Origin: Candidatus Saccharibacteria bacterium UBA3749 | GTDB taxonomy: Bacteria > Patescibacteriota > Saccharimonadia > Saccharimonadales > Saccharimonadaceae | Assembly (NCBI GenBank): GCA_002371235.1 | Contig: DFGN01000023.1 | Location: 1 to 19,041 of the forward strand | Reading direction: 5' to 3' | Length of the DNA: 19,041 bases | Part shown: piece after piece, positions 13,804 to 19,041 of the stretch | Position numbering within the stretch: the stretch's first letter is position 1 | Layout of the letters: each line of letters starts with the position of its first letter | Program-made: the position numbers and the translations under genes | The notes under the pieces: generated by a model | Told to the model about the DNA's origin: nothing | What the model saw: the letters and a program-made list of their open reading frames with translations, nothing else | Database searches by the model: none

Positions 13804-13845
13804 TGCCCCCGACTTTCCAGAAGGGGGGATTGCGAGTAACCTCGA
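13804..13845 (+). other. GC-rich hairpins between mazF and ychF
   Basis: CCCCC (13806-13810) can pair with GGGGG (13823-13827), followed by CGAG-TAAC-CTCG (13833-13844). No T-run follows, so it is not a typical intrinsic terminator. It may be part of the ychF 5' region or the right end of the last inserted unit. Confidence 0.3.
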
Positions 13846-13904
13846 ATATACCTTCATTATATCAAACATTAAGCGTTTTGTCAATAGACAAGATAGCGGA
13901 AAGG

Positions 13905-13936
13905 ACAGGTTGGTTATGAATTTAAAGATCGGAATC
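13905..13936 (+). repeat. Putative insertion core at the ychF 5' end
   Basis: These 32 bp cover the ychF ribosome site (AGG), ATG and codons 2-7. They are repeated without mismatch at 12487-12518 and with 2-3 mismatches at 10087 and 11018. If units insert by site-specific recombination, this is the functional attB/attR core that rebuilds the gene each time. Confidence 0.7.
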
Positions 13937-14992
13937 GTTGGTTTACCAAATGTTGGTAAATCTACACTATTTAATGCCTTGACAAACGCTGGCGCTCTCG
14001 CCGCCAACTATCCTTTTGCTACCATCGAGCCAAATGTAGGTATTGTACCAGTCCCAGATGAACGCCTAGACGTACTTGCTAAAATGTATGAGACCGACAA
14101 GATAGTCCCAGCCACCGTCGAATTCGTTGACATCGCCGGCCTCGTTGCTGGCGCCTCTAAAGGCGAAGGTCTCGGCAACAAATTTCTCGCCCACATCCGT
14201 GAATGCCAAGCTATCTGTCACGTCGTAAGAGCCTTCAAGAACGACGACATAGTAAGGGCCGACAACAAACCTGAAGACGACGTCATTAAACAAGCCAAAG
14301 ACGACATCGACATCATTAATCTAGAATTACAATTAGCTGACGAAGAAACTCGTACCAAAATTGAAGCCAAGCGCAAGAAAGATCCAAATGACGAGTTCAT
14401 CCCCTACCTCACCGACAAACCCGTTATCTACATGTTCAACGTCGACGAAAATGGGCTTACTGACAAAGGATTACAAGATGATTTAAGAAGAATCATTACA
14501 TCGACGGATGATAGACCTGAAAAGGGGCCCCAGAGTGTTTTGCAAAGCAAAAATTTTAGGGAAGGAGAAGGTCCGGCAAGGCCCGTCGAGAATAAAGCTA
14601 TTTTCGTCAACGCCAAGCTTGAAGAAGAAATGTCCGGCATGTCCCGTGCAGAACGCAAAGAATTTCTAAAAAGCTACGGCGTAGAGCACGATGCTTTGGA
14701 AGAGCTCATCAAAGCAGCCTATGAAACTCTCGGTCTCCAATCTTTCCTCACTGCCGGCAAGAAAGAATGCCGCGCCTGGACTATCAAGAAAGGCTCCACT
14801 GCGCCCGAAGCCGCCGGCACCATCCACACCGATTTCGAACGTGGCTTTATCGCAGCAAATATTTGCAAATACGATGATCTTGCTCGTCTCGGCTCCGAAA
14901 AAGCCGTCAAAGAAGCCGGCCTCCTTCGCACCGAAGGTAAGACCTACGTCATGCAAGACGGCGATGTCGTAGAGTTTAAGTTTAATGTATAA
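13916..14992 (+). CDS. ychF: YchF/OLA1-family GTPase/ATPase
   Basis: A 358-residue universally conserved ribosome-associated P-loop NTPase of the Obg family. G1 is GLPNVGKST (9-17), switch regions NYPFATIEPNVGIVPVPDER (31-50), G3 VDIAGLVAGASKGEGLGNKF (71-90) and the YchF-specific base-recognition motif NVDE (175-178). The middle (about 110-160) is the coiled-coil arm and the C-terminal TGS domain starts near RAWTIKKGSTAPEAAG. Residues about 198-226 are an extra segment not expected in the family. The start is ATG 13916 with AAGGACAGG upstream; a TTG two codons earlier is not needed. The first 21 coding bases are part of a repeat found three more times in the preceding 4 kb. Codon use is more GC-rich than in the cassette genes. 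Confidence 0.95.
   Translation: MNLKIGIVGLPNVGKSTLFNALTNAGALAANYPFATIEPNVGIVPVPDERLDVLAKMYETDKIVPATVEFVDIAGLVAGASKGEGLGNKFLAHIRECQAICHVVRAFKNDDIVRADNKPEDDVIKQAKDDIDIINLELQLADEETRTKIEAKRKKDPNDEFIPYLTDKPVIYMFNVDENGLTDKGLQDDLRRIITSTDDRPEKGPQSVLQSKNFREGEGPARPVENKAIFVNAKLEEEMSGMSRAERKEFLKSYGVEHDALEELIKAAYETLGLQSFLTAGKKECRAWTIKKGSTAPEAAGTIHTDFERGFIAANICKYDDLARLGSEKAVKEAGLLRTEGKTYVMQDGDVVEFKFNV
14507..14593 (+). repeat. In-frame palindrome-rich insertion in ychF
   Basis: Codons about 198-226 encode DDRPEKGPQSVLQSKNFREG and more, between the strand after NVDE and the strand AIFVNAK. The DNA has GGGGCCCC (14524-14531), TTTTGCAAAGCAAAA (14538-14552) and a Shine-Dalgarno-like AAGGAGAAGG, and it uses AGG codons rare elsewhere in the gene. 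It resembles in principle the coding palindromic elements of Rickettsia. Confidence 0.45.
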
Positions 14993-15051
14993 TTATTCTC
15001 AGTGCAATTCCTTACACTTAGATTCCAAATTAAAAACCAAAACTTTTTAGC

Positions 15052-15139
15052 AAAAAAGACATAACTCGCGTCATCCTGTAAAATGGTATTTGAAATAACA
15101 ACCAATAAACAGGAGAAATAAGTTATGTCTCTTTTTTTT
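15052..15139 (+). terminator. Long inverted repeat ending in T8 between ychF and rplS
   Basis: GACATAACT (15058-15066) pairs with AGTTATGTC (15121-15129), flanked by A6 and, after TC, T8. Inside, TCCTGT (15073-15078) pairs with ACAGGA (15109-15114). The whole could be a large terminator for ychF, a small structured RNA, or a miniature inverted-repeat element with about 20-bp imperfect ends. An 11-codon ORF with AGGAG (15125-15160) overlaps the right arm. Confidence 0.4.
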
Positions 15140-15182
15140 GTGAAAAGTCTTGGCTTTTAAGTTAGAATCTTAGCGAAAGATA

Positions 15183-15211
15183 TTGAACTTTCACTAGAAG
15201 TATGGTAAAAT
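15183..15211 (+). promoter_or_regulatory. Promoter of the rplS-rnhB operon
   Basis: TTGAAC (15183-15188), 17 nt, TAAAAT (15206-15211) preceded by TGG, an extended -10. The predicted start near 15218 leaves a leader of about 26 nt with AAAGG before ATG 15244. Confidence 0.6.
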
Positions 15212-15243
15212 AACAGATAATTGTCTAATAATAAAGGTATAAT

Positions 15244-15780
15244 ATGAGTTTTTCAATTTTAAAGCAAATTGGTGACGCACAAAAGAAGAAATCCGTAGTC
15301 GATATTCGCTCCGGCGATACTATTAAAGTCACCCAGAAGATCAAAGAAGGCAACAAGTTTCGTTCTCAGACTTTTGAGGGCGTAGTTATCCGCATTGATC
15401 GCAAAGAATCCCACACCGCTCGTGTCGTTGTCCGCAAGGTCACATCCGGTGTCGGCGTAGAGAAATCTTACCTCATCCACTCTCCACTCGTAGAGAAGAT
15501 TGAGATCGTCCGTCGTGCCAAGGTGCGCCGCAATAACCTAACCTATCTCCGCGACCGCGCTGGCAAGTCTGCACGCCTTTCCAACAAGGAATTCGATCGC
15601 AACGCAGTAAACGCTACAGCAGAGTTCGAGGCCGAATCAACCGAAGCTAAACCAGCAGAAACCAAGCCAACTAAGGCTGAGCCTGCCGCAGTAGAAGCAA
15701 CCAAAGCTGAATCAGCCGCAGCTGATACGACCGAGGCATCATCTAGCGACTCATTTAAGCAATCAGAATCCACCAACTAA
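15244..15780 (+). CDS. rplS: Ribosomal protein L19 with a long acidic/alanine-rich tail
   Basis: A 178-residue protein. Residues 1-118 are the L19 core of the large subunit, at the 30S interface: IRSGDTIKVTQKIKEG (21-36), FEGVVIRIDRKES (44-56), GVGVEKSYLIHSPLVEKIEI (69-88) and KVRRNNLTYLRDRAGKSAR (93-111). Residues about 119-178 are a low-complexity tail of Glu, Ala, Thr, Lys, Pro and Ser, absent from standard L19 (about 115 residues). The start ATG has AAAGG at 6 nt. It is followed with no gap (TAA-ATG) by the RNase HII gene, the usual rplS-rnhB neighbourhood, so the two are co-transcribed and probably translationally coupled. Confidence 0.95.
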   Translation: MSFSILKQIGDAQKKKSVVDIRSGDTIKVTQKIKEGNKFRSQTFEGVVIRIDRKESHTARVVVRKVTSGVGVEKSYLIHSPLVEKIEIVRRAKVRRNNLTYLRDRAGKSARLSNKEFDRNAVNATAEFEAESTEAKPAETKPTKAEPAAVEATKAESAAADTTEASSSDSFKQSESTN

Positions 15781-16740
15781 ATGACAATCCTAGGCATTGA
15801 CGAAGTTGGCCGCGGCCCCTTAGCGGGGCCGCTTGTTGTTGGTGCAGTCATCCTGCCCAACACAAAACGCAAATGGTTTGCCGAGCTTAATGACTCTAAG
15901 AAACTTACTGCGAAAAAACGCGAAGCATTGAATCAGCTAATTCTAGCCGAAGCTGTCACCAGTCTCGGCTGGGTATCAGCCGCAGAACTCGACCAACTTG
16001 GCATTAGCCAAGCCCTAAGACTCGCCACCCACCGCGCTGTGAAGTCAGTTCAATCACTTCACACACAATTCTCCCAAATAATTATCGACGGTACGATTAA
16101 TTTCTTGAGTCATACTCCATTAGAACCGTTCTCCTCCACCCTCGTCAAAGCCGATGCTAAAATCCAAGCCGTCTCCGCCGCTTCCATCATCGCCAAAGTC
16201 GCAAGAGACCACTACATGATAGACCTAAAAGACAAGTATCCTAATTACGGTTTCGAAAAACACGTTGGTTATGGCACCAAATCTCACGTCGATGCCATTT
16301 ACAAATATGGTCTCACCGACGAGCATCGCAAATCTTTCGAACCATGTAAATCTCTTTCTGGATTCCAAACTATTGCAAAACCCCGCAAAAATACCACCAA
16401 CATCGGCAGACAAGCCGAACAAGCCGTCGCCGATTATCTGGAACGCCACGATCACACAATTATTGAAAGAAACCACAAGACATTCTTCTATGAAATCGAC
16501 ATCATCTCTACAAAAGCCAATTATATTTATTTTACCGAAGTCAAATACCGCAAATCGTCTATTCATGGCAACGGCCTCGAAGCTATCACCCCTACCAAGT
16601 TGCAACAAATGCATTTCGCCGCCGAATCATATTTAAAATACCAAAATACTAGATTCAAGGCCTATCAGCCTCTCCTAGCCGCCGCCGCTGTCTCCAGAGA
16701 CCTAAGCGACCCACTAGTCACCTGGACTCCCCTATCATAG
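15781..16740 (+). CDS. rnhB: Fusion of ribonuclease HII and a YraN/UPF0102 endonuclease-like domain
   Basis: A 319-residue protein. Residues 1-195 are RNase HII, which cuts RNA in RNA-DNA hybrids and starts removal of misincorporated ribonucleotides. The active site is D7-E8 (GIDEVGRGPLAG), D103 (IIDGT) and D125 (KADAKIQAVSAASIIAKVARD). After a basic linker, residues 207-300 match YraN/UPF0102: IGRQAEQAVADYLERHDHTI (208-227), IIERNHKTFFYEIDII (227-242) and YFTEVKYRKSS (250-260), with E238, D240, E253 and K255 forming a PD-(D/E)xK-like site. In many bacteria rnhB and yraN are separate neighbours; here they are one chain. The start codon directly follows the rplS stop and has no ribosome site, so translation likely depends on coupling. 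Confidence 0.9.
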   Translation: MTILGIDEVGRGPLAGPLVVGAVILPNTKRKWFAELNDSKKLTAKKREALNQLILAEAVTSLGWVSAAELDQLGISQALRLATHRAVKSVQSLHTQFSQIIIDGTINFLSHTPLEPFSSTLVKADAKIQAVSAASIIAKVARDHYMIDLKDKYPNYGFEKHVGYGTKSHVDAIYKYGLTDEHRKSFEPCKSLSGFQTIAKPRKNTTNIGRQAEQAVADYLERHDHTIIERNHKTFFYEIDIISTKANYIYFTEVKYRKSSIHGNGLEAITPTKLQQMHFAAESYLKYQNTRFKAYQPLLAAAAVSRDLSDPLVTWTPLS

Positions 16741-16751
16741 CTCAAGTCATT

Positions 16752-16806
16752 GGACTGTACCCCAAATTGCAGTGAACCCCAAAAGTTACACTTGATGGGA
16801 CAGTTC
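16752..16806. mobile_element. Remnant of insertion-sequence ends (IS3/IS150-like)
   Basis: GGACTGTACCCC (16752-16763) and GATGGGACAGTTC (16794-16806) form an imperfect inverted repeat. The inner sequences AACCCCAAAAGTTACACT look like the terminal bases of IS150-type elements as I remember them. No transposase is present. It lies in the short gap between the convergent rnhB and surface-protein genes. Confidence 0.35.
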
Positions 16807-16819
16807 AAAGACAGCCGCA

Positions 16820-19041
16820 CTAACTACCTATCAAGCAACGGACACTAAATCCGTCGCTCTTATAGCCGTAGTTGGACGGGTCCAAGTACGTAGAGCCTAG
16901 GTAGAGGTAGTAAGAGTAGTTGTAGCTGTGGGCCGACCTACTCCAATAGTAGCCGCGCGAGCCACCATCGTACGCGGACGAGCCGCCACCGAAGAAACCG
17001 GAGTAAAGGAAATTATTCGGGAAGCTTCTAAAGCGATTACTCATAATATCGCCAGTACCAGTACTGCCCTGATTACCACCTGTGCCACCATAACGTTGAG
17101 AAAGAATACCATATTCCTTGGTGGTACCGTTACTAGATGGTAGGTGCCAGCCAGATGGACAGATGGAGGTGCCTGCTGCCTCGGAGGTGGAGGAAGATGT
17201 GTAGTCGTTAGTATTTGCCATGGCAGCAGCCCAGGTGTAGTAGTTGCCATAGGATGAGACTGTGGAGGTTTTATAAGTGCCGCTGGTGGATGGGCTAGTG
17301 GCGTTGGCATAGTTTTCTGTATAGGTTGGGCTTTGTAGAGCACTAGAGTTATTGCTGTTATTGTAACGTGGGAAACGATAGCCTGGGTAGTTAGAAGTAC
17401 CAATATCTTCTAGAGTACTGGTAGATGAATTGTAAGTATCTACTGGTGGATTAGCAGAGGATTTGTAGATACCACCATTAGCGAAGGTAAGGGAGGTAGT
17501 AGAGTTGCTAAAGTTGGCAGATTCTGAGGCAGCGAGACCGACGAAGTTACCATAGGTACCAGGAGTGCCGCCATAACCTTGAGAGAGGCTTTGGTTAGTG
17601 ACGCTAGTGTCATTCTTATTGTTCCCTACGGTACCTTCGTGTTCTAGTCTTAGGTTTTCTATCATCCAGCATTTATCGTCGGCAAGTTTCGCTATAGTGT
17701 AGACTTCATCGTCACGTTTGTCGGTTAGGGCGATAATGCTACCTGGAGTAATTTCACCTGTAGTAGTATTGAAGCTTGCACTAGTTAGGACGCTACAGTT
17801 GCTGGCGGTGAAGTCTTGGAGATAGAGTGGGCTGCTTGATGGATCGGATGGATCGGATTTCTCGGCTGGTACCCAGACGGCATACATAGTGATAATATTA
17901 GTGCCATTAGTAGGATAGGCTGGGGCATCTATGGTTTCCATAGGACCGTAGATTTTATCGCCACTCGTTACTGTGGCATTTGGATTAGTAGACCAGCCAG
18001 CGAAACCGTAGCCTGCGCGTTTGAAGTTAGAAGCAAGGAGGACTACTGAATCACCTTCACTGACATTGGTTTGGGTGACACTCTTTACACCTGTACTTGC
18101 ATTTGTAGTTCCCATCCCATTAGGGTTACTAGCGCCATTACCATCGTATTGAATAGAATAGACTGGGGCCCAGTGAGCATAAAGGGTAATGCCGCTGCCT
18201 ACGCTGGAGCCTGTTGGGACGGTATAGGTAGTACCTACGCCGTATTCGGTATTTGTATTATCTGAGTTATCGGCTACGGTGGACCAGCCTTTAATCTTCC
18301 AACCAGTAAGGGTCCATTTGTTATAAGCAGCTAAAGTACCAGTCTCAGTGCCGGTGCTAGGATTGTTAGTGAGATTAATTTTTTGCGAAGAGTCGGTAGT
18401 ATTAGAAACGTTATCAGTACAAGCAGTATTAGCACTAGCATAAGTCATACAGTTATTGACATAAGTAATAGTGTATTGTGGGAGCCACTGAGCGTGGAGG
18501 GTGATGGTGGAGCCAGGAGTTAGGCCGAGGGTGGCGATGGTAGCGTTTGCGGCAATAGCAGTACCAGTGCCATCGGCCTCAGTATTCCAACCATTGAAGC
18601 CCCAACCGGTCCTAGTGAAGCCGTTTGCCTGGGTATTAGAAGTGTTTATTTCTACGTTTTCTTGGGAGGCGGTAGTGCCGGTAACTGGGTGTTCGGTAGT
18701 ACCGTTGCCATCGTAGTTAATGGTGACAGTGCCGTTACTAGCGATACAACGGATGTTCTTTTCGTAGTATTTATTGCCACCGTAGGTGGTACCGCTAGAA
18801 GAGCGAACAGAAATAGAAGAGGCATTGACTCTAGATCCATAGGCATAAGTTCCGGCCGTCCTTGATGTCCAGAAATGACTGTAGCTGGTTTGGTAGAAGG
18901 TGGCACCATTAGTGAAGCCACCATTCGTGAGGAAGCTACTCGGAGCGGATGTAGTTTTGTTAGAGGAAGTATAGGCAGCTTTGGTTTGAAGGTTAGTATA
19001 TTGGTCGTTGGTTGGCAAGTCCCAGTTTTTTGGACAGACGG
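16820..19041 (-). CDS. Large surface protein with FISUMP-InlB repeats-FISUMP architecture (5' end off the window)
   Basis: 739 residues are visible and the frame is open to the right edge; a TTG at 19018 is not a start, because VCPKNWDLPTNDQY reads straight through it. The order is: the end of a FISUMP domain (ICPxxWxLPT motif, ...HFWTSRTAGTYAYGSR...IRCIAS); three InlB/Flg_new (Listeria-Bacteroides) repeats, each ending in HAQW, YAHW or YAVW near TITLHAQWLPQ, GITLYAHWAPV and ITMYAVWVPA; then a second full FISUMP domain from IALTDKRDDEVYTIAKLADD through DKCWMIENLRLE, YGNYYTWAAAMA, SICPSGWHLPSS and GYYWSRSAHS to GFSVRCLIGS. No C-terminal anchor is present. InlB repeats and the C-type-lectin-like FISUMP fold suggest adhesion to a host cell. 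The last ~35 codons are unusually GC-rich and NNC-rich. Confidence 0.9.
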   Translation of the reverse strand, partial: VCPKNWDLPTNDQYTNLQTKAAYTSSNKTTSAPSSFLTNGGFTNGATFYQTSYSHFWTSRTAGTYAYGSRVNASSISVRSSSGTTYGGNKYYEKNIRCIASNGTVTINYDGNGTTEHPVTGTTASQENVEINTSNTQANGFTRTGWGFNGWNTEADGTGTAIAANATIATLGLTPGSTITLHAQWLPQYTITYVNNCMTYASANTACTDNVSNTTDSSQKINLTNNPSTGTETGTLAAYNKWTLTGWKIKGWSTVADNSDNTNTEYGVGTTYTVPTGSSVGSGITLYAHWAPVYSIQYDGNGASNPNGMGTTNASTGVKSVTQTNVSEGDSVVLLASNFKRAGYGFAGWSTNPNATVTSGDKIYGPMETIDAPAYPTNGTNIITMYAVWVPAEKSDPSDPSSSPLYLQDFTASNCSVLTSASFNTTTGEITPGSIIALTDKRDDEVYTIAKLADDKCWMIENLRLEHEGTVGNNKNDTSVTNQSLSQGYGGTPGTYGNFVGLAASESANFSNSTTSLTFANGGIYKSSANPPVDTYNSSTSTLEDIGTSNYPGYRFPRYNNSNNSSALQSPTYTENYANATSPSTSGTYKTSTVSSYGNYYTWAAAMANTNDYTSSSTSEAAGTSICPSGWHLPSSNGTTKEYGILSQRYGGTGGNQGSTGTGDIMSNRFRSFPNNFLYSGFFGGGSSAYDGGSRGYYWSRSAHSYNYSYYLYLGSTYLDPSNYGYKSDGFSVRCLIGS

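Noticed and set aside
13804..13845. tRNA or riboswitch between mazF and ychF
   Set aside because: The two small hairpins do not form a cloverleaf or match a riboswitch core I recognise.
9523..13936. Classical integron with attC sites
   Set aside because: The repeats share the idea of a folded site between cassettes, but the RYYYAAC/GTTRRRY core boxes are not present, the core is instead the ychF start, and no integron integrase is visible.
9523..13936. CRISPR array
   Set aside because: The repeats are about 140 bp, diverged, and spaced 0.5-1.5 kb apart with genes between them; no short regular spacers and no cas genes.
13916..14992. Several long ORFs on the other strand and frames of ychF
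   Set aside because: All are shadows of the GC-richer ychF coding sequence, whose motifs are unambiguous.
19018..19018. TTG start codon for the right-edge surface protein
   Set aside because: The frame is open upstream and reads VCPKNWDLPTN, the conserved FISUMP motif, across this codon.
1..19041. Recoded TGA (genetic code 25)
   Set aside because: Genes end at TGA, TAA and TAG in the expected places and no conserved domain needs TGA read through, so the standard bacterial code fits.

Overview
The window looks like part of a genome of the Candidate Phyla Radiation, most probably Candidatus Saccharibacteria (TM7). The evidence is a mix of AT-rich DNA with compact housekeeping genes, TGA used only as a stop (so not the code-25 relatives), and a large surface protein built from FISUMP and InlB/Flg_new repeats. 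It also has secreted proteins with a Thr/Ser/Asn-rich domain carrying a VP-S-C and a V-C-N-D motif, an orphan MazF/PemK of the CPR type, and many genes without a Shine-Dalgarno site. The assignment rests on family recognition, not on a marker-gene tree.

Left part (1-9266, all minus strand): an envelope and secretion region. It holds the N-terminus of a secreted surface protein, a UvrD/HelD-type helicase with a small overlapping upstream ORF, a DUF916-like membrane-anchored protein (WxL-interacting type), a small membrane-anchored protein and a secreted WxL-like protein. Then come a thioredoxin-like and a rhodanese-like pair (both membrane anchored, translationally coupled), a membrane-anchored HNH nuclease, and a 655-residue protein of unknown function with a 3 x 27-bp in-frame repeat. 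Together these suggest cell-surface adhesion, extracytoplasmic redox or sulfur chemistry, and nucleic-acid degradation at the surface.

Middle part (about 9370-13936): the most unusual region. The Shine-Dalgarno, start codon and first seven codons of ychF recur as directly repeated copies at about 10087, 11018 and 12488, with a degenerate copy near 9544 and a possible one near 9372. The copies separate one- to three-gene units: a small two-helix membrane protein; an unknown 241-residue protein; a frameshifted CdiA-CT-like nuclease, a truncated HTH gene and a TM2-like membrane protein; a zinc-ribbon/NUDIX protein and an orphan MazF. The copy nearest ychF is identical to it over 32 bp and the farthest is the most decayed. 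This is what repeated insertion of gene cassettes at the 5' end of ychF would leave. No recombinase gene is visible in the window.

Right part (13905-16740, plus strand): a housekeeping block of ychF (with an odd in-frame insertion), rplS (ribosomal protein L19 with a long low-complexity tail) and a fused RNase HII-YraN protein. It is followed by an IS-end remnant and then, convergently, a very large FISUMP/InlB surface protein that runs off the right edge.

Two regulatory styles coexist. Seven or eight genes have a -10 hexamer ending exactly 6-7 nt before the ATG and no Shine-Dalgarno, which predicts leaderless mRNAs. The surface-protein genes and the plus-strand housekeeping genes have clear Shine-Dalgarno sites and, in several cases, classical or extended -10 promoters.
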